Source of the DNA: Isoetes taiwanensis
Lineage: Eukaryota > Streptophyta > Lycopodiopsida > Isoetales > Isoetaceae
Reading direction: 5' to 3'
DNA length: 64,000 nucleotides
Assembly (NCBI GenBank): GCA_021234155.1
Contig: JAJEKV010000010.1
Span: 10,395,511-10,459,510 of the forward strand
In this document: one piece after another, positions 25,774-37,679 of the stretch
Numbering within the stretch: the stretch's first letter is position 1
Layout: every line of letters begins with the position of its first letter
The notes under the pieces: generated by a model
Told to the model about the DNA's origin: nothing
What the model saw: only the letters and a program-made list of their open reading frames with translations
Databases searched by the model: none
Translations under genes and position numbers: made by a program

Positions 25774-28700
25774 CTAGTTACGGTGCCCAGCGTTGCTGGG
25801 CATAATTTGGGAACATGTAAATCTTTTGAACCTCTTTGTTTCTCCAATCGAGCTAATTGTTCCATAATTGTCTCTAGTGCTTTTTGTCTCTAATCAAGCT
25901 TCATGTTTCATAGCTATCTCTAGTGCTTTTTGTCTCTGCGCGCTCTTCTCTCTATATTTAGCTCAAGCAGCAGCAAGCTGCCGTTCGTTTTTAGCACATC
26001 ACCTTGCCATTTTGTAATGGGATACTCAATAACGACACTATTATTGTTAGAGGTTGTGTATTGGTTTTGCTCTATTGTTTTTTACTTAAGGAAGCCTTAA
26101 TACACATCCATGTCAAAGGTTGTGCTATGAATTTTATTGTCTGGTCTTTTTGTCAAAGGTCCATATTGCACAATCAACATTACATCATAATTTATGTATT
26201 GTAGTCATCAAAATGTGTGTTCTTACGTTGCATTTATGTAAAAAACTACCGTGTCCAAAACCCAAGTATTGAATTTTGAATTTCAAAGACCTTGGGGTTT
26301 CGTCCTCCCAAGGGACTTTCCTTCATTGATTCTCTATTCAGATTGGAGGAGTTTTATAATAAATTGTATAGCTACCAACGACCGACAACAAAACATTCAT
26401 GCGTTATGCGAACATTCATGCTTAACATACTTTGAACCATGAACCAAGTATGCTTTTGAGTGATCATTGGACTTCAGAGGTTTTATAATCTTGAATGCCA
26501 AGGCAAAACACGGGTGATGTATTTTACGAATCGAAGCTGTTTTATTGTTCTCAATCAAATGAGATCTGTCCCACTTTGAAGAATTCATGTACATTTTGTT
26601 GCAAAGGGTTATCATTTGATGTTTCAATTAAAACCAGCTCTTGCCGGGACAAAGGAATAAGAGCTCAATTATTGTAACCATTGTAATCTTCTACATATCG
26701 CATAGTGGCAAACTATTATCATATAACACCGCCACGGATATTTGCTCCTTTATAAGCAAATGCAATGTTAATAAGCAAAAAAAAATGAGTCCCCTTTCAA
26801 ATTTGTTCCCATACGGTTTGACATGAAGATGATTGTGGCTTTCTTGGCTTCTTTATGTCTTTTTCCAGCTTCTTTTGGAAGACTCTCTCGAAATGCTTAA
26901 CATCCATTCGGACTCCACCAATGGAACCCATGTTGTATAACAACAATGTCATATCCGGTTTTATCCTATTCTCTAAACTATAGCCAAAATCTTGTGGGAA
27001 GTACTTTAACTCCCATTTTCTTCTTATGTTCCCATCAACATTTAATCCCAAAATTTGAGGGAATCGCCAAGCATTAAGATGACATCTTTATTTCAGAGCC
27101 ACGATCAAGTAGAAATTCAACCGAGGGTTTGATGTTCTCTTCTATGCTTAGGCCAAAGATTTGAGGATATAGCGACAATATGCTTCTTATATTAACCCAA
27201 TGCTTTCAAAATAAGCAACCACTTTCTTCCATAACCAACAATATGAGGGAATTTAGTTAACACTTTCGTCCAGGCTTCTTCGCTCGTTATTCGATTCTAG
27301 AAGAAAATTGACATTATCACAAATTTTCTAGTCACTATATGTGAGTATATGAGGAAACATCATCGAGAATCTTTCTCCAAGAGTCCCTTTTGACACCTAA
27401 GCTTTCCAAATATCGTGGTTGGCCATGAAGGTTGAAGTTCACACTACATCCAAAAAACGTGGCGCCTCAAAACTATATCGGAATCTCGGGGATTGACTCC
27501 TAGATCCAGGCATAACTTAACAATTTGGTTTCATAGTTGCATCTACATTGTAGCCCGCGAGATGAGGTACCCGGGTGACAATGGAATGCACTTGCTCGAA
27601 GTTTACCCTAATGCTTTCAAGATATATGAGAGAAGCTCGGGAACAGCTTTTGACATCTCGAACGACTTTTGAGGTTTTTGCAAAGCCTTGAAAGGGTTTA
27701 CAAAAAGTTTCTCTGCAGCCTTTTGAGGAAGTTTCAAAACCCGAATATAATTAAGAGTGTTCTCTCCATGCTCGATCCGCAAGTCTTCAAGATAGGAAAG
27801 CAATGTTTCACGAATCTCATGGGTTGATAGCTCTCTTCCCGCAAACATTTTGCATTAATGCTTTCAATGATCCAGAACATTGTAATCTTACACGATATTA
27901 ACACCTTGTCTACATCATGCTTTTTCTAAAACTTCTCTTCTAACTTACAAAATATTATGTTTTTGGTGGACTATAAGGTGCAAATACTTTTTACAACATT
28001 GTCTCTATGGATTGTGGATAAATAGTGTGAGAACTTACCACAGATATCACGTGATTCGATGACACGAATGCATGACATATACCAAGTTGCAAGTTCACCT
28101 ATGTTGAGCATTACATCTCAATATTTATAATAAACCTGAACATTTTAATGAGACTAACGCAAATTTGCATTGACTTGTAATTTAAAGAAAAATACCGCTT
28201 TTAGGGAGCATTGCAAATGAAGCATCCTATGCGACTTTCAAAGTTGTCCTCATGCATCCCGATCTGTTTTTACGTCGACCAAAGATGACCAATATTTAGA
28301 AGTGGCTTACCAAAAACTATAAGCGTAAAGAAGCATGCACTACAATGAAACATGCTATTGTGTTTCATTTGGTAAGGCCTCTAAATTCATAGACCACAAA
28401 ATACTTGTTGTCAAGACTTAATAACACGCCTACTTTATATAACCGATTAAATCCAACAAAAGCAAACAGAATAAAAAGCAACGATGAATATAAAACACAG
28501 GTTATAGAAGAAGAGTCGCAAGTAGCTCAAAAATAATCTTACCAAGAAAAAGAGTTGTTATATTTGCGGAATGGAAGCCTCAGTATTATGTGTACAAAGG
28601 ATGCTTACCTAGTGCAAATGCGATCCATCCCGATCTGCACCTTTGCCTCCACTACTATCCAAACCCATAACCTCGAAAACCCGTGCCTCCGGACTACGGA

Positions 28701-29242
28701 CTTCTATCATAAACTCTCGACAAACCCTCCAAAGGCTCATCTTTGTATGCGCTATCCGCTGCGTAGATTTGAGCGTTGCGAGCTATCGGTCAAACAATAC
28801 CAATCATCGGTTCTTACATGCCGCCGCCAAAGCTAAAGCTTTTCGCCATAGCTACATTTCGAGCCATAAGTAGCAACCGACGATGCTAGAACCTCCACGG
28901 CAGAGCTCGAGGATAAACGCAAGACCGAACTTGGAAATCATCTTTGGCCGTTCTTGGTAAACCTATAGCATAATGCTATCATGCCTTGGTCTTTTGATCC
29001 TGCCGGAGTAAGAAGGAATAGCGCTAAAACTCTTAGTGAACCTATAGCATAATGCTGTCGGTTTCTATCATGCCTTGGTCTTTGATCCTGCCGGAGTAAG
29101 AAGGAATAGCGGTAAAACTGTGTTGCGTTAACTCTCAACCCTAAGTTCGAAAGATTGGCAAATCGTAACCCTAGGATAAAATGATTAAACCCCAGCCGTC
29201 GGATCTAGGGCGTGATCCATTACATAACATTATAATATAAGA
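25774..29242 (-). mobile_element. Helitron beta4
   Basis: 3469 bp, with an intact left CTAG and hairpin. It is heavily altered at CAG/CTG sites from about 26500 to 28920, then clean again near the 5' end (28960-29242). The right end abuts alpha4 as ATAAGATAGGGGAAAAG, which has two extra G compared with other junctions. Confidence 0.87.
26665..28867 (-). pseudogene. mTERF-family gene fragment in beta4
   Basis: Same captured fragment. The main exon opens at MFAGRELSTHEIRETLL (27848), but the frame is lost after about 80 residues; a C-terminal piece reads LGLNVDGNIRRKWELKYFPQ (27051 leftward). Breaks specific to this copy fall on CAG/CTG positions (for example CTCAGTCTG in sister copies versus CTCGATCCG here), so they are probably not genuine. 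Confidence 0.68.
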
Positions 29243-31790
29243 TAGGGGAAAAGTGCCCAGCGTTGCTCGGCTTTTCATTGGATTAATTTCAAAACTTAAT
29301 GAAGTTATGGTCATTAGAAAGAATGGGCTTTCCTTATAAATTAAAGTTTGAAATTGTTCCTTTAAAATGTTTATTTATTATGCTTGAAGCTTAAATACAA
29401 CTTTCAAAGTTTTAAAATATTAAGATCGATCAGTTTGTTGCACTAAATATATTAATTTTGATATTAGATTGTATCCTATGCAATTCTTATCATGGCCTAA
29501 CCTGTTTGCAGTTCCGTAAGGCCATTTTGCATCTGCATAGATAGTATTTAGGCAGTGTTTAAATATGGGCCAAACTCTCCTATGCCAAACCGTAAAATGA
29601 AAATACTACAACATGATTTTGCTCATATATCTTAAACATGCAAAATCATGTTAGAGAATTGTTTGGTGTGCAAAACTGTAAAATGAAAATACTACAACAC
29701 GATTTTGCTCACATATCTCAAACATGCATATAGTTTAATAGTGCACGTAATAAAAACATTATAAGGTTAATCTTTTTGTTCAAGATTATGTCATGGAGGA
29801 ACTTTGCCATGTTATAAGGCATGATATGATTTCATGCATACTTATTCTTTATAAAATTTCTCAAAATATGCTCTCTTACTACTACACTTTATAACGGTTT
29901 CTCAACTTAATTCCATTTTTTATTGCTTTTGTCCGTGTATAAGTTATGAGCTTTTCGCATTACTTGGCCGCATTCCTTTAGTTGCTCCAATCTGGGCTAC
30001 TTTAATTTGTGCTTAACCTGACATTAGTTTGTGGCTCACATTTCTTACCATGCAGAAGCGACGTGAATATAGGTAATATTATGAATGCTCAAGGAAGGCC
30101 CACTTCTTAAATATCTCAGGGACATCCCTCCATTCAGCATGTCAAGAGTTGCAAAGAGTATACATGGACCGGGAGTATCAATTTGAGACATATCAAATGT
30201 TGATAGATAGTTGGGATTGTGACGTGTATACGTGGACCTCTATTAGAATTCAATTATTTGTTAATAAAGAACTTGTGTTTTGGACCATGTTCTAAGACTG
30301 AGAAGTCATAGAAGAAAACATATTGGTAATTCCAATTTATTTATGTGTGCGGTCAAAGACATATATCATTCCATCCAAAGGGACAATTTTGATATTTTGT
30401 CTGCTATACATATCTTCTTCCACGTTTCAATGCTTGTCTTTAACTTGCAAAGACCAGACTGATTTACATGCTCAAGCTGGTATAACAAAATCCTGGTAAG
30501 AATATCCACCCATACCGTAATCTGATGTTACAAATGCCAGAGCTATATCATGTTATAGAAGAAGTTGCAGCAGATGCATGCTATAGAACAGACGTCACTT
30601 ATTAAGATACCTTTGGCACCGAAAAACATAAAATTTCTACTAAATGCTTGTTGTCCATCTAGGTCAGAATGTTCTTTAAACCTTCCCAGTTTGAAGAGCC
30701 ATGAGAGCTACTTTCATACACCTTTTCATGTGAAGAAAAGAATTCTGAGACCTTCGTAACATGTGTTTTCAGTCATTTTTATTATAAAAGTTTTTGGCAG
30801 CATACATGGTCTGCCAAAGTAGATGTATAAAAACAAAAATTTGCACTTGCTAGTGTTACAAGCTAGTTACCTGAAGGCATATCCAGGTCTCACAAAGGAC
30901 TGGAACTGAAACTTGAGTCTTCCACGTGAGTCCATACTTTTTGCACTCTGCTGCGCATCAAATCCACGCCCTTTGCGTGTAAACACAAGAATTGTTATAG
31001 CAACATAGCCTAATGGTGGTACTGTCTCAGTTATCTCTTCGATATCTTCCCATAAAAGTGAGAAAAAGTAATGCTCCTGGTAGGTCAGATACCAATACCA
31101 AATAACATTAAGACATGAAGTTGTTGTTTGCCAACCTGAAGTAGTATTTTCTTCTTTATTGCGCAGGCAAAGTCATTTATTAGAAATTCTTCAGAAGGAA
31201 GTGAGAAAAGCTTCTGAAAAGAATGGTTTCTCTGTGCTGATCTTTTCACAATCTGCCAAACAGCATAAAAAAAACAAACATGATGAAGTTAATAGTCAAG
31301 CTCCGTATTACGTCAAATTGTTGTAAATCTGAATATATAAATTTCAAACATAGTTATTAAATAACTTTGTGGAAACATGCTTTGTTCTTTCTTCTGAAAA
31401 TGTTCATTTTGCCTATCAAGTATGGGTAGCAGTTTTTTCTGTACCAAGGTCTTTAAGTAAGAAAAAGTTCTCTCCTTGCTGCCATTCTTATCCTATCAAT
31501 CCCTATCTTACTAAACAATCGCCTAACCAGAAAGGTATACTTCCTACCTTTGTGCCAACCTCCTTCTCCACCCTTTGCACATACTCAACAAATATGTCAG
31601 ATTGCTTAGTATTGGTCAGAAAAATTCTTAGGTGCAATCAAGATCCACAGGCCAAAGCACGCTTCCCAGAAAATGGAACCCAGAGCTCAGACATTTCTTC
31701 TGCTTTGTATTTAAGGAAGTTAATTTCAGCATATCCAGGAGACTCCCTTTCGGAAAATGGTCCATCAAAATCATAAACTTCTAAATGAGA
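29243..31790 (-). mobile_element. Helitron alpha4
   Basis: 2548 bp, the cleanest alpha copy. Its left junction to beta4 and right junction to beta5 (AAATGAGA|CTAGTTACGG) are as in the other copies. The left hairpin reads GCCCAGCGTTGCTCGGC. Confidence 0.88.
30871..31780 (-). pseudogene. C2/GRAM-domain protein fragment in alpha4 (best copy)
   Basis: Plant C2-and-GRAM proteins are membrane-associated proteins with C2, GRAM and VASt domains. Minus strand from the right: GPFSERESPGYAEINFLK and EEMSELWVPFSGKRALAC (31620-31770), then an in-frame TGA, LHLRIFLTNTKQSD and VEKEVGTKVG (31540-31620). After an apparent intron-like gap comes the GRAM core (30880-31100): YFFSLLWEDIEEI, ITILVFTRKGRGFDAQQSAK, GRLKFQFQSFV, ending at a GTAACT donor at 30870. 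This order matches the At1g03370 family. The C2 domain and the C-terminus are absent. It is a captured internal gene segment in the same orientation as the Helitron. The family assignment is from memory of conserved motifs. Confidence 0.68.
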
Positions 31791-32289
31791 CTAGTTACGG
31801 TGCCCAGCGTTGCTGGGCATAATTTGGGAACATGTAAATCTTTTGAACCTCTTTGTTTCTCCAATTGAGCTAATTGTTCCATAATTGTCTCTAGTGCTTT
31901 TTGTCTCTAATCAAGCTTCATGTTTCATAGCTATCTCTAGTGCTTTTTGTCTCTGCGCGCTCTTCTCTCTATATTTAGCTCAAGCAGCAGCAAGCTGCCG
32001 TTCGTTTTTAACACATCACCTTGCCATTTTGTAATGGGATACTCAATAACGACACTATTATTGTTAGAGGTTGTGCATTGGTTTTGCTCTATTGTTTTTT
32101 ACTTAAGGAAGCCTTAATATACATCCATGTCAAAGGTTGTGCTATCTTATATTATAATGTTATTGTGTAAGTGTTGGACCCAGCCCTAATTTGGACGATC
32201 CAGATTTGATCAAGCCAATGGAGGAGATGATGCCACGTCATATCCTTAAAAATAACTTGGGTTTTTTTTTGGCTAGGGTTAGCGAGGGC

Positions 32290-32600
32290 GGCCATCGCAC
32301 CTTCGAGGTCTCTACCATTATTTGATCCTCATTCCGGCGAGCAGCTTGGGCAAAAACGAAGATGTATTATAGGGTTCCAAGCATGAGCTCGAGTTCGTGG
32401 CTATGGCCACCACCGAAAAAGATGGGCTGGCGAAGAAACGAGGCGATATTTATTTTGAGGTTGATGTTGCGAAAATTAGTAGATGGTAAGAAGCCCGAGC
32501 CCGGCCCGGATCGCGTGCCCTCCCCCCTCTTTTCGAAGATCCTTCCGCCATATGTAATAGCAGAGCTGGTCGGGGCTTTTGTTTAGGAATCCAGGACACT
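32290..32600 (+). other. GC-rich captured segment of unknown origin in delta
   Basis: This stretch is far richer in G+C than the surrounding Helitron DNA. Overlapping reading frames on the plus strand (one from ATG 32362, one containing EKDGLAKKRGDIYFEVDVAK) look partly protein-like. No family was recognised. It probably represents the 5' part of a captured gene. Confidence 0.35.
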
Positions 32601-33239
32601 AGGGTGTGGCTATATCTTGGAGTTCAAACTTCGGAACATGGTTCAAAGTCTTGAAGAACGATTCTGATTTTGACGGCATAATGTGCAAATTTACATCTAT
32701 TTTCCTTTCAAGCCGCTTTCTTTGGATCAAAAGCCGTTTCGAGTAGAGCGCACAATGTCTCAAAAGTCTGGCGTGGTACACCTTTTCTTTTTGGTTCCGA
32801 GCATGCTACACAATAAGTATTCTTCTCCTTGATCATGTTACACAATAAGTATGCTTCTCCATGATCCAGATATCGCAAGAACTTATGTGGGTCCAACTCG
32901 CTAGATGGTCGTCCCAAGAAACCGTAACCTAGCTTCGTTGATGTTAGGCATATTTACGGAACTTCTATTTACAGAGGTAATGATACTTCTTCTCATGTTT
33001 GCACACCTCTTCCTTTGAAACAGAGCCTCGAGCCTCTCCACATTGCTCCGGAAGAGAAACATTTAAAAATGTTTTTTTAATTATAAGCTTTCTTCCATTT
33101 TGCAACAATTTTTTTTTTCGTAAACGTTGCATCTTTTTATGCCATTATCATCTTTTTGTGTATGAGTTGGTCCATTCATAGCTTTGGTAGTCATACTTGC
33201 TTAGCTTAGGTATGCCCTACGTTGTGAGTGATCGAAGTT

Positions 33240-33620
33240 TTATGTCTTTTGGTTTTAGGATCAACAATATGAATAGAAAAGCGTGTTTTGTTAGGAAGCT
33301 TCCTCGAGAATCAGTACATCATGTTGTATCTTGGAATGCGCATTGGACCTTCACCTTACATGGTAAGCTGATCCATGTATATGTATATGTTATGAAAGTA
33401 CCATAATGCTTGGAGCCATTAGTCTTAAGTTTGTAAGTTGATATGTTTCTCAAATACAGGAGGCGGGATGCGCGCTCTGATTTTCAAAACCGTGCCTTTG
33501 CACGATTTGCCATCATGGAACAATATGATTTTTGCATGTGCACAACAACCGGTTTATGAAGCTATTGCAGGCCATTATATTATAGCCTTATTCTTTGCAG
33601 CAAAAGCTTTCTTTCAAGGT
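33240..33620 (+). pseudogene. PPR (pentatricopeptide repeat) fragments in delta
   Basis: Two plus-strand pieces look like PLS-type PPR motifs. 33270-33360 reads KLPRESVHHVVSWNA, then shifts by one base. 33470-33570 reads IFKTVPLHDLPSWNNMIFAC. Plant PPR proteins bind organellar RNA and carry the typical phrase VFxxMPxxDxxSWNxMI. Only parts of two repeats survive. The segment between them begins with a GTAAGC donor-like site and ends with TACAG, so an intron is possible. Same orientation as delta. Confidence 0.6.
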
Positions 33621-33689
33621 ATGCTCAGATCCCCCAATTACACATTCCTCTATCAAATAGCTATTAGCGAGGCAATGCCACAATGACAA

Positions 33690-34916
33690 TTCTTTTGCAT
33701 TTTCTACATCCAAGCAGTATAATTTAAACATGGCTCCACAATAATTTATCTTGGCAGTTGCGTCTTTGTATCTCATGTGTGCAAGTTAGTAGGTTACGTT
33801 AAGCAAGCAACCATTTCTAGAATGTTCTACTTTTACGTTTCCACATTGTTTTGCGTGGTGCGGGAACTTTAAAAATGCACCAAGTGATCCCCTGGTGAAA
33901 CGGTTATTTAAAGAAGCGCCAACTAAACATAATACAATGGGAAACTATTTTCTTCTATAAAACACCACAGTTCTTGAGGCCAAGCTTTTGAAGAACAGTG
34001 CAAATGTATGCAGCAATAATATAGCAACAATAGTGGCAACAATTGTACTTTGTTGTGCCGGATGTCAAATTATGCGCTTGAGTTGCCACTATATGCTTGA
34101 GTTGCTACTATATGCAGTAAGAAATAGCCAGCATTTGAAGATACTGAAGAGCATAAATCTGAGACATTAGTCAATTTTCTTTTTAATAAATTCGGGGTTT
34201 CACATCCATGACCTTGGGCATTTCACAACCGACTATATTGAATAAGAAAAAACTTAGAAAGTGCAAATAGAGTCTGCTATAATAATTTGACTTGAAGTTC
34301 AATTTGAAAAAGAAACTATTGGAGTCAGGCAAATTATTAAGGCAAATTATTAAGTATACAGGATACAAATTTGATAGGACATGGTCTCGGCATATAAACC
34401 TTTGTATATGCAATTTACGTTGATTATTGAAGATTTCCTTTATGCATCATGGTCCTGAGGAGCTCTCATGAAAATTCAAACTCGAGAACAAGAAACATCA
34501 TTTTTCCAATGCACCCCATTCTGTTGTAGCCTTATTCTTTGCAAGGAAGGCTAAAAACTCCATTCTTCTTTTCTTCTATCATGTGCAATCTAAGAAGGCA
34601 AAGTAGTTTTGATGACAGGATAAACATTAGCAAGGGAATGTTTTCACATCATGCTCGCCATTGGTTTGCAAATATATATTTCAAAAGATTCTGTTGAGGT
34701 CATGTACCACTATTGATCAAAATTATAACAACTAACTGTGAAGGATTCAAACAAAGAAAGAAAGAAAATGTTAACACATTACGACTCCAAGAAATTGGGT
34801 TCCATTTGTGAAGTAAGAATTCATTGCAAACTATAATACTATAATTTGTGAAGTATGAATTCATGCCAGAGTATAATATATACTCTCCTATGTCATTTAC
34901 AGTTTCCCACCCTATG
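33690..34916. other. delta 3' body, nothing recognised
   Basis: A+T-rich sequence between the PPR fragments and the 3' hairpin of delta. Short ORFs on both strands show no family resemblance. Confidence 0.5.
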
Positions 34917-35479
34917 CCCAGCAACGCTGGGCACCGTTACTATGAATTTTATTGTCTGGTCTTTTTGTCAAAGGTCCATATTGCACAATCAACATTACAT
35001 CATAATTTATGTATTGTAGTCATCAAAATGTGTGTTCTTACGTTGCATTTATGTAAAAAAAACTAACAGGTCCAAAACCCAGTATTGAATTTTGAATTTC
35101 AAAGACCTTGGGGTTTCGTCCTCCCAAGGGACTTTCCTTCATTGATTCTCTATTCAGATTGGAGGAGTTTTATAATAAATTGTATAGCTACCAACGACCG
35201 ACAACAAAACATTCATGCGTTATGCGAACATTCATGCTTAACATACTTTGAACCATGAACCAAGTATGCTTTTGAGTGATCATTGGACTTCAGAGGTTTT
35301 ATAATCTTGAATGCCAAGGCAAAACACGGGTGATGTATTTTCTGAACTGAACTGTTTTATTGTTCTCAATCAAATGAGATCTGTCCCACTTTGAAGAATT
35401 CATGTACATTTTGTTGCAAACAGTTATCATTTGATGTTTCAATTAAAACCAGCTCTTGCCAGGACAAAGGAATAAGAGC

Positions 35480-37679
35480 TCAATTATTGTAACCATTGTA
35501 ATCTTCTACATATCTGCATAGTGGCAAACTATTATCATATAACACTGCACAGATATTTGCTCCTTTATAAGCAAATGCAATGTTAATAAGCAAAAAAATG
35601 AGTCCCCTTTCAGCTGTTCCCATACAGTTTGACATGAAGATGATTGTGGCTTTCTTGGCTTCTTTATGTCTTTTTCCAGCTTCTTTTGGAAGACTCTCTG
35701 AGCTGCTTAACATCCGATTCAGACTCCACCAATGGAACCCATGTTGTATAACAACAATGTCATATCTGGGTTTTATCCTATTCTCTAAACTATAGCCAAA
35801 ATACTGTGGGAAGTACTTTAACTCCCATTTTCTTCTTATGTTCCCATCAACATTTAATCCCAAAATTTGAGGGAATCTGCCAAGCATTAAGATGACATCT
35901 TTATTACTGTAGCCCTGATCAAGTAGAAATTCAACTGAGGGTTTGATGTTCTCTTCTATGCTTAGGCCAAATATTTGAGGATATAGCAGCAATATGCTTC
36001 TTATATTAACCCAATGCTTTCAAAATAAGCAACCACTTTCTTCCATAACCAACAATATGAGGGAATTTAGTTAACACTCGTCCGACTTCTTCGCTCGTTA
36101 TTCCTGATTCTAGAAGAAAATTGACATTATCACAAATTTTCTAGTCACTATATGTGAGTATATGAGGAAACATCATCAGAATCTTTCTCCAAGAGTCCCT
36201 TTTGACACCTAAGCTTTCCAAATATCTGACAGTTGGCAGAAGGTTGAAGTTCACACTACATCCAAAAAACTGTGGCCGCCTCAAAACTATATCTGGAATC
36301 TCTCAGGGATTGACTCCTAGATTCAGGCATAACTTAACAGCTGGTTTCATAGTTGCATCTACATTGTAGCCTCTGTAGATGAGGTACCGGGTGACAATGG
36401 AATGCACTTGCTCTGAGTTTAGCCTAATGCTTTCAAGATATATGAGAGAAGCTCTGGGAACAGTTTTGACATCTCGAACAGCTTGAGGTTTTTTGCAAAG
36501 CCTTGAAAGGGTTTACAAAAAGTTTCTCTGCAGCTTTTGAGGAAGTTTCAAAACCCAGAATATAATTAAGAGTGTTCTCTCCATGCTCAGTCTGCAAGTC
36601 TTCAAGATAGGAAAGCAATGTTTCACGAATCTCATGGGTTGATAGCTCTCTTCCTGCAAACATTTTGCATTAATGCTTTCAATGATCCAGGAACATTGTA
36701 ATCTTACACGATATTAACACCTTGTCTACATCATGCTTTTTCTAAAACTTCTCTTCTAACTTACAAAATATTATGTTTTTTGGTGGACTATAAGGTGCAA
36801 ATACTTTTTACAACATTGTCTCTATGGATTGTGGATAAATAGTGACAGAACTTACCACACAGATACCGCATTCGATGACGCGAATGCATGACATATACCA
36901 AGTTGCAAGTTCACCTATGTTGAGCATTACATCTCAATATTTATAATAAACCTGAACATTTTAATGAGACTAACGCAAATTTGCATTGACTTGTAATTTA
37001 AAGAAATACCTGCTTTTAGGGAGCATTGCAACAGAAGCATCCTATGCGACTTTCAAAGTTGTCCTCATGCATCCTGATCTGTTTTACGTCAGCCAAAGAT
37101 GACCAATATTTAGAAGTGGCTTACCAAAAACTATAACTGTAAAGAAGCATGCACTACACTGAAACATGCTATTGTGTTTCATTTGGTAAGGCCTCTAAAT
37201 TCATAGACCACAAAATACTTGTTGTCAAGACTTAATAACACGTCTACTTTATATAACCGATTAAATCCAACAAAAGCAACAGAATAAAAAGCAACGATGA
37301 ATATAAAACACAGTTATAGAAGAAGAGTCAGGCAAGTAGCTCAAAAAATAATCTTACCAAGAAAAAGAGTTGTTATATTTGCAGAATGGAAGCCTGTATT
37401 ATGTGTACAAAGGATGCTTACCTAGTGCAAATGCGATCCATCCCGATCTTGCACTGCCTCCACTACTATCCAAACCCATAACCTCGAAAACCCGTGCCTC
37501 CAGACTCTGGACTTCTATCATAAACTCTCTGACAAACCCTCCAAAGGCTCATCTTTGTATGCGCTATCTGCTTGCGTAGATTTGAGCGTTGCAGCTATCG
37601 GTCAAACAATACCAATCATCGGTTCTTACATGCCCGCTGCCAAAGCTAAAGCTTTCGCCATAGCTACGCTCAGAGCCAT
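35480..37679 (-). pseudogene. mTERF-family gene fragment in beta5
   Basis: Same layout as beta1: C-terminal part 35480-35992 (MLLYPQIFGLSIEENIK... to MSNCMGTAERG), main exon start MFAGRELSTHEIRETLL at 36663, and candidate first exon at ATG 37679. It carries the IKPRYD variant. A one-base expansion in a T run (36485-36490) shifts the frame after ALQK. The shared premature stops are present. An 84-codon ORF at 37698-37952 comes from the 87-bp tandem duplication and is not part of the mTERF gene. Confidence 0.8.

Larger units (their letters stand above)
32145..34942 (+). mobile_element. nested Helitron delta with PPR gene fragments
   Basis: 2798 bp. It starts with TCTTATATTATAATGTTATTG after host GTGCTA and ends with the hairpin GCCCAGCAACGCTGGGC, then ACCGTTACTA at 34942, before host TGAATTTTATTG. 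Beta1-4 read GTGCTATGAATTTTATTG without interruption, giving a perfect empty site: insertion between A and T with no target duplication. Its 3' end is of the beta type (ACCGT(A/T)ACTA). The first part of the body holds a GC-rich captured segment (32290-32600). It lies opposite in orientation to the array. Confidence 0.92.
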
